Assembly: GCA_035651715.1 (NCBI GenBank)
Contig: DASRFD010000149.1
Coordinates: forward strand, 1-44,250
Length of the DNA: 44,250 nt
Source of the DNA: Nevskia sp035651715
GTDB lineage: Bacteria; Pseudomonadota; Gammaproteobacteria; Nevskiales; Nevskiaceae
Reading direction: 5' to 3'
This document shows positions 16,277 to 24,178 of this stretch, one piece after another. How positions within the stretch are numbered: position 1 is the stretch's first letter; each line of letters opens with the position of its first letter. A program made the translations under genes and the position numbers. The notes under the pieces are model-generated. The model ran no database searches. It was not told the origin of the DNA and worked only from the letters and a program-made list of their open reading frames with translations.

Positions 16277-16571
16277 AGTTCGCACCTTCGGCAACACGGT
16301 TGAGGTGGCGCGTCAGGCGTTCCATCAGGGTGAAGAGCTCGGCGGCGCCGGGGTCCGGCGCCGCATCCTTCAGCTGCTTCACGACCCAGGTAACCAGCGC
16401 ATCGCGATTGTCGCGGCAGCCGGCATCGGCAAGCCACGCCACCAGGTCGCGGCCTTGAGCGTTGACCCTGAGCGCCAGCAGCAGGCCGTCGGCCAGGCGG
16501 ACCGCGCGCCGGTGGCGCTGGATCGCCTGCTGTTCGCGGGCGAACGCCGGCAGCATGTCTACGCTACGCAT
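16263..16571 (-). CDS. Small unknown protein of the recombinase operon (paralogue A)
   Basis: A 102-residue protein read from ATG at 16571, preceded by GGAGG at seven bases and overlapping the recombinase stop by eight bases. Predicted all helical, with a basic first third (REQQAIQRHRRAVRLADGL) and blocks DLVAWLADAG, DALVTWVVKQL and LMERLTRHLNRV. The LADGLL and A/SVxxW-type blocks and the closing leucine-arginine helix line up, weakly, with the 106- and 112-residue proteins downstream. It directly follows the recombinase, so it could be a recombination directionality or accessory factor, but I see no HTH. Function unknown. Confidence 0.65.
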   Translation of the reverse strand: MRSVDMLPAFAREQQAIQRHRRAVRLADGLLLALRVNAQGRDLVAWLADAGCRDNRDALVTWVVKQLKDAAPDPGAAELFTLMERLTRHLNRVAEGANYAQA

Positions 16572-17775
16572 GTACGGCCTCCCCGGTCGGGAGCGTTGGT
16601 GCCGCCGGCGAACCGACACCTTCCGCGGCAAGCAGTCGCTCGAATGCGGAGCCGTCTCGGCGGGTCAGGTTCGGTACGAAGCGGGAATAGACCCGGAACA
16701 GCATCTCGGTGGTGGAGTGCCCGAGCTGCCGGGCGATCCACTCCGGGTTCTCGCCCGCCGCCAACCACAAGGTCGCGCAGGTGTGGCGCATCTGGTACGG
16801 GCGGCGGCGCTTCAGATCCAGGTGGCGCAGTAACGGGTACCACACCCGGTCGGTGAAGTTCTTGTTATCGATCGGACCGCCTTCGCGGGTGTGAAACACG
16901 TAGGCTTCCGGATCCGGCTTGGCCGGACGCATTCGTGTGAGCGCATCGAACGTCGGCTGCGACATGTCGATCTCGCGTTGCGAGCCGTCCGTCTTGGTGT
17001 ACTCCGTGCGGTTCTGGCTGAAGGTCTCGCGCACCAGGATTTGCCGGCGCTGGAAATCGACGTACTTCCACTTGAGGCCATGGGCCTCTCCCGAGCGCAT
17101 GCCGGTGAAGAAACGCACGGTCAGGTAGTCGCGGTAGTCGGCGCGGACCTTGGCCAGAATCAGCCGGACCTGTTCGAGGGTGAAAGGCTCGATGTCTTGC
17201 TTCGGATTCTTCAGGCGCTTGATGCGCGAGCAGGGATTCGGGAACGAGTGGCGGACACTGGCTTCGTCGAAGATCTGGCGCAGGATGCCCATGATCCGGT
17301 TGACCGTGGCTGGCGCGTGCATGTCGTCAGGGTTGGACTCATCGCCCCTGAGTTCTGCGCGGAAGCAGAGCAGCGCTTCGCGATCGATGCCGGCGATCGG
17401 TTGCTCCCCGAATCTTGGTAGCAGGTGGGTGTTGAGGATCGAGTCGACGGTTGCGCGATAGCTGGCGCGCCACTCGACGCCCTTTTCCGTGCGCCAGGTG
17501 GCGGCGAAATCACGGAATAGCGGGCCAGCGCCGAACTTGCCGCCAGGAGCGGACGAGCTCGCCGAGGCGAACTGCGCTGCCAGCTTGCTGTTGGGAAAGT
17601 AGCGCGGGTAGTCGAAGGTTCCGAGTGTGATCTCGGCTGCGACCTTGTTCAGCACTTGCTGCATGCGCTTGCGGTTGGCAGGCGTATCGTCGAGCTTCGT
17701 GTACTCCCTGCACCGCCTTCTTTGGTAGTAGAAATCGAAGAACAACATGCCCTGCCGGCTTCCAATGCTACCCAT
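16564..17775 (-). CDS. int: Tyrosine recombinase / phage-type integrase
   Basis: A 403-residue protein read from ATG at 17775. Residues about 1-60 resemble the short Arm-binding domain (DUF3596 type): GSRQGMLFFDFYYQRRR, then CREYTKLDDTPANR. A SAM-like core-binding domain spans about 84-185. The catalytic domain shows R227 in GMRSGE, the YQMRHT box with R330 (tyrosine in place of the first histidine, as is common in this subgroup), H353 in LGHST and the nucleophile Y363 in VYSRF. All key residues are present, so it should be active in integration and excision. It overlaps the excisionase-like gene upstream and the small gene downstream. Unusually, it leads a long operon instead of standing alone next to an attachment site. 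Confidence 0.93.
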   Translation of the reverse strand: MGSIGSRQGMLFFDFYYQRRRCREYTKLDDTPANRKRMQQVLNKVAAEITLGTFDYPRYFPNSKLAAQFASASSSAPGGKFGAGPLFRDFAATWRTEKGVEWRASYRATVDSILNTHLLPRFGEQPIAGIDREALLCFRAELRGDESNPDDMHAPATVNRIMGILRQIFDEASVRHSFPNPCSRIKRLKNPKQDIEPFTLEQVRLILAKVRADYRDYLTVRFFTGMRSGEAHGLKWKYVDFQRRQILVRETFSQNRTEYTKTDGSQREIDMSQPTFDALTRMRPAKPDPEAYVFHTREGGPIDNKNFTDRVWYPLLRHLDLKRRRPYQMRHTCATLWLAAGENPEWIARQLGHSTTEMLFRVYSRFVPNLTRRDGSAFERLLAAEGVGSPAAPTLPTGEAVHA

Positions 17776-18001
17776 GGCACACCCCGCCGGCAGCCATCGG
17801 GATGAGCACATCACCGACCGGCGCTACCGTCATGTCGGCCTCGATCACCTCCCAGACGTACAGAATCTTTCGGCCGCCAAACGGGCGGAAATAATGCCGG
17901 CCTTCCAAAAGTACGGAGTCCTTCAAGCGCTCGCGAATGGTCCTGGGGTCATACTTGATCCGGGCGGCCAATTCTTCCGTCGTTAAGTAAGTTGCGCTCA
18001 T
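17768..18001 (-). CDS. Excisionase-like HTH protein
   Basis: A 77-residue protein read from ATG at 18001 with its stop overlapping the recombinase start by eight bases. It has a MerR/helix-turn-helix 17 pattern: LTTEELAARIKYDPRTIRERL, then a wing with EGRHYFRPFGG and KILYVWEVIEAD. Small proteins of this kind next to a tyrosine recombinase usually act as excisionases or recombination directionality factors that bend att-site DNA. It is the first gene of the operon and lies across a 124-base regulatory gap from a divergent Cro/CI-like repressor, so its expression is probably the switch for excision. Confidence 0.8.
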   Translation of the reverse strand: MSATYLTTEELAARIKYDPRTIRERLKDSVLLEGRHYFRPFGGRKILYVWEVIEADMTVAPVGDVLIPMAAGGVCHG

Positions 18002-18125
18002 TTGTGCTCCTAATAGTTCATATATGAGTCATACTAATCATGAATGGATCATAAGGGCACGAAACTACTCTGTCAAGCATCTTTCTAATCATCCATGATT
18101 AGGTGCGGTCGGCTAATATCCGCAA
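18002..18125. promoter_or_regulatory. Phage-like divergent control region with palindromic operators
   Basis: The gap between the excisionase-like gene and the divergent HTH repressor is AT-rich and carries a perfect palindrome: CTAATCAT, CC, ATGATTAG at 18085-18102. A second copy of CTAATCAT at 18034-18041 is followed by ATGGATCAT, an imperfect form of the same operator. A third palindrome, TCATATATGA, lies at 18018-18027. Two like operators in a divergent promoter fit a genetic switch in which the repressor shuts off the recombinase operon and tunes itself. Confidence 0.7.
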
Positions 18126-18347
18126 ATGATCAGGGTGATGCTGAAACAGATGCTCGACGAGAAGTGCTTCCGGGAGCGCCGCAGAATTACGTTGAACGAA
18201 GTCGCCGAAGCGACGGGAATATCGCGGCCGACTTTGACCCGGATAGCAAATACGCCCGGTTACAACACCAATACCGATACAGTTGCCGCACTTTGCAAAT
18301 ATTTCGCGTGCGCGCCGGGAGATTTGCTGGTCTTAGTCGATGAGTAG
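18126..18347 (+). CDS. Cro/CI-type repressor of the recombinase operon
   Basis: A 73-residue protein read from ATG at 18126. It matches the short HTH_26/XRE type: RRRITLNEVAEATGISRPTL, the helix-turn-helix, then TDTVAALCKYFACAPGDLLV, the typical closing helices. The divergent position and the palindromes between it and the excisionase-like gene indicate that it represses both promoters and keeps the element quiescent. There is no peptidase or ligand-binding domain, so induction would have to occur by other means, for example by an ImmA-like protease; an ImmA/IrrE remnant exists 10 kb away, but it is truncated. Confidence 0.85.
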   Translation: MIRVMLKQMLDEKCFRERRRITLNEVAEATGISRPTLTRIANTPGYNTNTDTVAALCKYFACAPGDLLVLVDE

Positions 18348-18622
18348 CGGCGTACGTGCCGCAAGCCTCGTGGAGTTTGATCGCTTGACCGGAAAGCCGT
18401 TCTGGGCGCTCACCTGGCAGCGGTCGAGAGGGAAACTGCACAATCAATTCGAAGTCTGTCTCGATCGCCCGATCGATTGATTGCGAGGGGCACGGCTGAT
18501 CCCTGATGCGACGCCATTCGGTGAAGGTCTGTCCCAGGGCCTTGGCGTGCAACGCCGCCTATCCTTAGAGTACCGAGACGGCGCGGCGGGAGGCCACCAC
18601 GCGGGACCGGGGCCTGCCTGCG

Positions 18623-20131
18623 TCACACCTCATTTTTCATCATGCCGTGTCGGACGCGATCAAACATCAGCGTCACCTGAGGGTCCTTGGCTTGGCTGAC
18701 CAGCTTCTCGATGGTTGGCAGCAGGGCAGCGGCCGCCTTCGGATCCGTTCGCGACTCCTCCAGTAAAATGTGCGTGCCGGCCAAGGCCCAGCTTCTGCCA
18801 TCTTTGCTGTCCCGCGCCAGTTCCATTGCGTGCAGATAGGCCTCGCGGCCGGCAAGAAAATCCCCTTGTCGGTAGAGCAGCAGCCCGCGGGTTGCATTGA
18901 ACGTGACAGCATCTCCCAGACCGTGCCGCATCAGTACGGAAAACTCCGCTTGCGCATCTTCCAACTTGTCTTGCAGCGCTAGGGCCACGGCCAGATTGTT
19001 TCGGAGCATTAGCGAGTCAGGATTCGCTAGCAAGCCCCGTCGTGAAAATGCCTCGGACTGGGCATAGTCACCCTGTGCCACTACCGCTATGTAGGAGCCC
19101 AGCTCAGCGGCTCGCCTCGAGTAAGGCTCGTCGATTAGCCAGTCATTGCAATTTTCCAGCGCGGCGTCCCACCGCTGCAAGGCCTGATATTTCAGAGTGT
19201 TCGCCTCGAAGGCGTTGGGTACCTCTAGCGCCTGGGGAGGAATTTGCAGCGGCTGTCCGTGGTTCGAAGCCCATACCGCCTGCGCCACCGCATTGTCGGT
19301 GGGCTGGATTAGGCTGGATTGGAAGTGGCGCCTTGATGCGCGTCCGTCGCCGGCCAAAAACTCGACAGAGGCCAGAGACCCGTTCAGCTCAGACAGCTGG
19401 AACGGGGAGTGCCTTGCGGTCTTCACCAAGTCCTTTGCCACGGCGATGTACTTAGATGTGCGTTCCAGCACGCCGGAGGCGGCAATCTCCGCCGACAACA
19501 CCCAGGGATCGTGGCGCAAACCCTCGTACCGGAGCAGGATCGCATGGGCAATGTCCGGCTTGCCGAAATGGATGAACAACCGGGTAGCCGCCCGGACAAT
19601 GTAGCGATTGTGAGGTGCGAGTTGAGCGGCGACGGTCATAGCGTCCTTCGCCCTGTGGATATTGCCCACCGACGTATGCGCGCGCGACAGTTCCGACCAA
19701 AGGAACGGGTTCCGCGGACACGTTTTTATCAAGCTGCGAATGGCGTGAATGGAGGCATGCCACTCAAGCTGCGGATCAATGGTCTCGACCAGGCCGCGCG
19801 GGTCGACGACGTCGGGCCTGGACAGCACCGCGCGCGCCAGGTTGCGCTCCGCAGGGGTAGCATCATTCTGCCGTTCGACATATTCCCCGGCAGCCGACGC
19901 TAAGGCGCGCTGGTCGAGAAGAATTGCGGCGGAGGCAAGTTCGATCGCCGAGTCGCGGTCCTTTTGAGCGTTCCAGAGCGCGAGCTTTTCCTCGAGAAAC
20001 GCATTGCCCAACAGCTCTACGTTTTTGGGTGCCCGCGGGTTGGTGGTGAGCTCGCCTGAGCTGGCGCTGTCCCTTTTGGAACGCCAGCGGGGGACCAGGC
20101 GCCGCGGGACGTCCCGCGTTCCGGTGCTCAA
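18623..20131 (-). CDS. TPR-repeat protein, last gene of the kinase operon
   Basis: A 502-residue protein read from TTG at 20131, whose codon overlaps the kinase stop as TTGA; the coupling supports this unusual start. The first 35 residues are basic and probably disordered. From about residue 50 onward the chain is helical with TPR-like pairs: FLWSELSRAHTSVGNIHRA, LMLRNNLAVALALQDKLEDA, GLLLYRQGDFLAGREAYLHA. There is no signal peptide or membrane segment. TPR proteins hold partners together, and here it could sense a trigger or present substrates to the kinases encoded upstream. The operon order, with a kinase immediately before it, makes it a likely scaffold or substrate. No catalytic motif is visible. 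Confidence 0.75.
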   Translation of the reverse strand: MSTGTRDVPRRLVPRWRSKRDSASSGELTTNPRAPKNVELLGNAFLEEKLALWNAQKDRDSAIELASAAILLDQRALASAAGEYVERQNDATPAERNLARAVLSRPDVVDPRGLVETIDPQLEWHASIHAIRSLIKTCPRNPFLWSELSRAHTSVGNIHRAKDAMTVAAQLAPHNRYIVRAATRLFIHFGKPDIAHAILLRYEGLRHDPWVLSAEIAASGVLERTSKYIAVAKDLVKTARHSPFQLSELNGSLASVEFLAGDGRASRRHFQSSLIQPTDNAVAQAVWASNHGQPLQIPPQALEVPNAFEANTLKYQALQRWDAALENCNDWLIDEPYSRRAAELGSYIAVVAQGDYAQSEAFSRRGLLANPDSLMLRNNLAVALALQDKLEDAQAEFSVLMRHGLGDAVTFNATRGLLLYRQGDFLAGREAYLHAMELARDSKDGRSWALAGTHILLEESRTDPKAAAALLPTIEKLVSQAKDPQVTLMFDRVRHGMMKNEV

Positions 20132-21183
20132 GGTGATTTCGCTGCCACTCGCATGGCTACCTCAGCCTTGTAAGCCAGTAGGTTGAAACTGCTAATGTAG
20201 CGCTCCATCGAATACTGGTTGGCGGGGCTGTGCATGCCCCGTGGATGCCCACGCTTCTCTAGCTCGGGCTCACAAAGCTCCCGAACCATGCGGAAGAATT
20301 CATCACGGTACGGCTCCGGCACCGTTGCTTGTGCATCTACGATCGCACGGTCCATCGCGTCTCTGACGTACGGCAATACCTGGACATACGTGCCGCCCCA
20401 GCCGCCCATGCCTGGATGATGGGTCCGATGGAGATGCGATAGCCACTGGCCGGTCATGGGAACGTTGGTAAACATCTGGAACAGCAAGCTGCCTAGCAAA
20501 TACATATCACATCCAAACCGGCGAGTGCGCCAGTCCGAGTGGACGTGCCCGTAGAGCTGTTCAGGCGGAGCATAGGTGCGATCGCCCGCCACCATGAGCG
20601 CGTCGTGCCGCATCGGCGGCTTGCCGAACAGAGACGCACGGCCAAAGTCGCCAATCTTCGAGCCGGTTCCATTGAACACTAGGACGTTGCTGAACTTGAG
20701 GTCCTGATGGGCGATGTTCTGCTTGTGGACCTGCCACAGCCCCGTGGCGACGTGGTGAGCCACGCGGAACGACCACGCATGCTGAAATGCAATTGCGAAC
20801 CTGCTGCGATGATGAAGCGTTCCCTCCGCCAGTTCAAAAATCAGAAACTGGACTAGACCGGCATGGGGGGCCGGCACGTCTACTCGTCCATCCTCGATGG
20901 CGACCACTACACGACGCAGCCGGTCGTCCTTACACTGCTGAAGGATGTCGCGCTCGAAGTTGAACGCCTCCGTCAGTTCCTGAAGGAAGCGGGCCGGGTC
21001 GGGGTGTCCCGGCGGCACACTGAAGTCGATCGCCTTGAGAAACGCCTTTTTTCCATCGGCAGCTTCAACAATATAACCGGTCGAAAAATGGCCGCCGGAT
21101 TCTCCGGGCTTTTTTACCAGTTTGTCTATGACCGTCCAGCCGCTGCCAACGGTAAGCCCCAATAGATGTTCGGCAGGCTTCAT
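20128..21183 (-). CDS. Hanks-type Ser/Thr protein kinase 2
   Basis: A 351-residue protein from ATG at 21183 with GGTGAGAA just upstream. The kinase fold is complete: an atypical glycine loop near 27-37, K50 in AFLKAID, the helix-C glutamate E77, the catalytic loop HQDLKFSNV with D161, K163 and N166 (HQD in place of HRD), DFG at 179-181, PPE at 206-208 and D226 in CDMYLLG. It is therefore probably active. The C-terminal 90 residues continue as a helical extension (EPYRDEFFRMVRELCEPE) and there is no transmembrane segment, unlike PknB-type receptors. It lies between an acidic unknown protein and a TPR protein, overlapping the latter. Its substrate cannot be read from the sequence. Confidence 0.85.
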   Translation of the reverse strand: MKPAEHLLGLTVGSGWTVIDKLVKKPGESGGHFSTGYIVEAADGKKAFLKAIDFSVPPGHPDPARFLQELTEAFNFERDILQQCKDDRLRRVVVAIEDGRVDVPAPHAGLVQFLIFELAEGTLHHRSRFAIAFQHAWSFRVAHHVATGLWQVHKQNIAHQDLKFSNVLVFNGTGSKIGDFGRASLFGKPPMRHDALMVAGDRTYAPPEQLYGHVHSDWRTRRFGCDMYLLGSLLFQMFTNVPMTGQWLSHLHRTHHPGMGGWGGTYVQVLPYVRDAMDRAIVDAQATVPEPYRDEFFRMVRELCEPELEKRGHPRGMHSPANQYSMERYISSFNLLAYKAEVAMRVAAKSP

Positions 21184-21271
21184 TTCTCACCATCCGATTG
21201 TTTTGATCGTCTCCACCGCGCACCACGGCGGTTGGCCGGTTCTCCGCCAGCCGCAGCAGCATCGAAAATGT

Positions 21272-21967
21272 TCAAGCCTCCTGCACACCATTCTCGAATT
21301 TGAGTTCGGGGTCCACCCAGTCATCGTTTACTCCGCCGCTGACCGAGATGTTGGGCTCCGAGAATCCGACGCGGCCGGCGACCCGGTAAAGTTCAACGGT
21401 AACGATCATGTCGATCTTATCGCCGCAGAAAGGTCGCTCCGGATCAGAGTCTCCGTTGTACTGCCCGGTGATTTCCAACCGCACGAGCTCGGCCTCGTCA
21501 GTGACCTCAGCCGACTCGTAGTACGCTTCGTCGAAGTAGGCATTGGTTTCAGCCATAACGCCCGACAGCTCGTCCTGTATCAGGCTATCTTCTTCCCGTA
21601 ACAGTTCTTCCATCACGTAGCTTTCTAGGGACTCGTAGAGCCATACTTTTCCGGAAAAATGGCCCTGCTGCTTCAGAAAATCACCTACCAAGGACGCGAT
21701 TTGCAACGACGAGGGCAGCAGCGGGGTAAGCCCATCGAGGCAACCGCGCCGTTGTTCGATGAGGCGTACGTCGGGAACCAGCACCACCACCTCATCCAGG
21801 TGGGATAGGGGGTAGTTCTTCTCGTCCAGTAAGGCCGCGCGACTCTTGTAGCCAAAATAGGCAGCAACCAGCTCGTGGGCGTGACTCGCCTTGAGCTTAA
21901 CGCCGATGCTAGACGCAACATGAGAACGTAAAAAATCCGAACAGCTCTTGGAAACGTCGGTTTGCAT
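21272..21967 (-). CDS. Acidic protein of unknown function in the kinase operon
   Basis: A 231-residue protein from ATG at 21967 with GGAG eight bases upstream. Residues about 1-50 hold KLKASHAHELVAAYFGYKSR, a short module I have seen at the start of assorted hypothetical proteins in mobile regions. The middle, LREEDSLIQDELSG to AYYESAEVTDEAELV, is strongly acidic. The C-terminal part has beta character (MIVTVELYRVAGRVGF). No enzyme motif is evident. It sits between the TIM-barrel-like protein and kinase 2, with gaps of 213 and 88 bases, the widest in the operon, so it may also have its own promoter. It could be a kinase regulator, substrate or a DNA mimic, but these are guesses. Confidence 0.6.
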   Translation of the reverse strand: MQTDVSKSCSDFLRSHVASSIGVKLKASHAHELVAAYFGYKSRAALLDEKNYPLSHLDEVVVLVPDVRLIEQRRGCLDGLTPLLPSSLQIASLVGDFLKQQGHFSGKVWLYESLESYVMEELLREEDSLIQDELSGVMAETNAYFDEAYYESAEVTDEAELVRLEITGQYNGDSDPERPFCGDKIDMIVTVELYRVAGRVGFSEPNISVSGGVNDDWVDPELKFENGVQEA

Positions 21968-22180
21968 GACGCAATCTCCATCAAATGCTGGACTTTGGTC
22001 AGTAGCCGAGAGCGTTTAAAGACTACTTGTGCCAGCGTATGGGATTGCCAACGGACGTGTAGTCGAAACTAGAGCTGCGTCGTCTTTTTGGCCGCTTTCA
22101 ACCAGGGCGTACGACTCCTGCCTTGAAAGTAGCACATCGCCAATATTCCGCCAAGTGCTGCGCGAAGGTCGGTAGTGCCG

Positions 22181-23326
22181 CTACTTGCTCATCAGGCTGA
22201 CGGCGTTCAGCCAGGGCCTGATCCACTCGCCCGTATTCCGGCGGTCGTACATCAGGAGCTTCGCTTCTTCAACCTTGGCCCAAAGGGTGTTGGCATGCGT
22301 CAACATGGCCGTTGCTGCCGAAGGGCTGGCGGCGATTTGCCTCTCAGTGTCCTTGAACCACCTCAGGTACTGACGCCACCCGAGCGCAACCCAAGCATCC
22401 TTCTTTCCTGAGTCAATGATCCGGAGGATTTCCGCTGCATAAGGGTTGGTGGCGGCGCATGTGCGGTCGACCAAACCGTGCATATCTAGGAGTCTGAGGT
22501 CGTCTTCCCTCAGCCAGGTGACGAAGCCGCCGTCAGTCCAATAGGGGACGACCCGGCCACCCTCCTCGGGATCATCCCATCGTCCCGGAACGAAGCGTCG
22601 AAGGTTGAAGAATTTGCCACTTGCCACATCGGCCGATCCGGCAGCCTTCCACAGGATCATGTCGAAGCCGCTGAATGCTGTCAGTACACGTGAGCCCGCC
22701 TGTTGGAGCAGGCGAATCAGTCGACCGGCATTGGCCAGCATCTGGAAATCGGTCCGCTGGTCACGCGGATACAGATCGTCGTAGAAGACGAGGTAGACGC
22801 GGGAAACATCCACTGAGGTCAAAATACTGGCGATCGCTTCGGCACGACCCTGCTTTGTCAAATCCGGGAGATGGACGATCGCCGTAACCAGCAAATCCAG
22901 CTTCTTTGCACTGGCCAAGGGCTGGAGGCGAGCAGCGACATCCGCGGAAAACTGGTAGTAGTCGTCGTCAAAGACTTTGGGCAGCATCGCCGGGGAGCAA
23001 ATCGCTTCCACTCCAATGGTAGTGGCGCACTCGCACAAGGCCTTGCCACGCTCGTCCCACCACCGGTTGTCGCCCAGCTCCACGGTATCGACGTCAGCAT
23101 CGAAGTGCGGCCAGGAGGCCAGCGCCCCTCGATCACTACTCGGCTTGTAAAGTTGCGGATCGAGGACCATCTCCAGCGAACCGGGAATTCTCAGACCGCC
23201 AAGCCTGGCCTGCACGTCGCCGGGTCCGTCATTGACCGGGCTGAGTATCAGGCCCGCGTAACCCTCCAACGCCGCCTCAGCAACGAGGTTCCAGGAATCA
23301 TGCCCCATCTGGTGGTATGCCGGCAT
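22181..23326 (-). CDS. TIM-barrel-like protein of the kinase operon, unknown enzyme
   Basis: A 381-residue protein from ATG at 23326 preceded by AGGAGG. The order of hydrophobic strands suggests a (beta/alpha)8 barrel: AGLILSPVND, LEMVLDPQLY, GVEAICSPAML, LDLLVTAIVHLPDL, VSRVYLVFYDDLY, SRVLTAFSGFDMILWKAAG, then VASGKFFNLRRFVPG. The SGFD and ASGKxxNLRRF blocks are reminiscent of transglycosylase-type barrels, including tRNA-guanine transglycosylase relatives, but I cannot see the catalytic aspartates with confidence or a zinc site. The last 80 residues are helical. It lies 9 bases after kinase 1 and is not a known kinase partner to me. A base-modifying or sugar-handling enzyme is possible. Confidence 0.6.
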   Translation of the reverse strand: MPAYHQMGHDSWNLVAEAALEGYAGLILSPVNDGPGDVQARLGGLRIPGSLEMVLDPQLYKPSSDRGALASWPHFDADVDTVELGDNRWWDERGKALCECATTIGVEAICSPAMLPKVFDDDYYQFSADVAARLQPLASAKKLDLLVTAIVHLPDLTKQGRAEAIASILTSVDVSRVYLVFYDDLYPRDQRTDFQMLANAGRLIRLLQQAGSRVLTAFSGFDMILWKAAGSADVASGKFFNLRRFVPGRWDDPEEGGRVVPYWTDGGFVTWLREDDLRLLDMHGLVDRTCAATNPYAAEILRIIDSGKKDAWVALGWRQYLRWFKDTERQIAASPSAATAMLTHANTLWAKVEEAKLLMYDRRNTGEWIRPWLNAVSLMSK

Positions 23327-23335
23327 TGCAGCCTC

Positions 23336-24178
23336 CTACTTCAGCGCCTCAATGAACTCAGCCGGCTGGCGATAACGCTCCACAGGCCATGGCGAGAGAG
23401 CCCTTACCAGCGGGGTCAGCCCGCGCTCCTCCAGCATCTTCTTAACCTCGTCGGTCAGGGGCTTGCGTTCCGCCACCGCCAACACCGCCCCCTGCTGGGA
23501 ACCATCGCTCGGAGCAAACGGATGGTGACCAAGCACCCATTCCGCCAGAACAATGCCCAGACAGAATTGGTCGGTGCGCCAGTCTATGAGGGCCTTTTGG
23601 TTGTGCAGCTGTTCGGGTGCGGCGTAGTACGGGGTGCCAGGCCCCTGCATCATGAAATCATGAGTTAGCGAGGGCTCACCCAAGATGCGGACGATGCCGA
23701 AGTCCGAGAGCACCGGCTCGGCCGGCGTGCGGAACAGGATGTTTGCAGGCTTGACGTCGCGGTGTACCAAACAGCGCTGCTTCAAGTGTCCGAGGGCGTC
23801 CGCGAGCCTGCAGCCAATCTGTTTAACCGTGGCTGTCTCGCAGGGTTTTGCGGCTTTGAACTCCTCTAACGTGCCGCCGGGAAGGAATTCCTCGAGCATG
23901 ACCGTGTAGCTGAAACCATCGATCTCTTGGCGCTCGACGTGATGGAGCGTTGCGATCCCGGCATGCTGGCACTGCAGTAGAGCAGTGGCCTCGCGGGCTA
24001 GGCGTGCCTCCATGGCGCTAGTGACGGGAGCGATCTTGAGGGCGAGATTACCACCACCAGCAGCGGCGACGAGAAATGCGCGCTTGTGTGCCCCGGAGCC
24101 GAGATCACGCTGAAGCGTGACCCTCAGTCTCGAACAAACCTCCGGAACGACCTTTCCCCAGTCCGCCACTGTGGTCAC
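23336..24178 (-). CDS. Hanks-type Ser/Thr protein kinase 1
   Basis: A 280-residue protein, start GTG at 24178 (a second GTG at 24169 is possible), overlapping the nuclease-like gene by 74 bases. The kinase core is compact and canonical: glycine loop GSGAHKRAF (about 27-35), K48 in NLALKIA, E63, the catalytic loop HRDVKPANI with D141, K143 and N146, DFG at 159-161, APE at 187-189 and D203 in TDQFCLG. The C-lobe finishes at about residue 280 with RYRQPAEFIEALK, so the protein is a soluble kinase domain only. It should phosphorylate serine or threonine in partners encoded in the operon or in an invader's proteins. The following gene begins 9 bases later. Confidence 0.88.
   Translation of the reverse strand: MTTVADWGKVVPEVCSRLRVTLQRDLGSGAHKRAFLVAAAGGGNLALKIAPVTSAMEARLAREATALLQCQHAGIATLHHVERQEIDGFSYTVMLEEFLPGGTLEEFKAAKPCETATVKQIGCRLADALGHLKQRCLVHRDVKPANILFRTPAEPVLSDFGIVRILGEPSLTHDFMMQGPGTPYYAAPEQLHNQKALIDWRTDQFCLGIVLAEWVLGHHPFAPSDGSQQGAVLAVAERKPLTDEVKKMLEERGLTPLVRALSPWPVERYRQPAEFIEALK

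Noticed and set aside
18187..18552. 121-residue minus-strand ORF after the repressor
   Set aside because: Half is antisense to the HTH repressor gene and the rest has no features.
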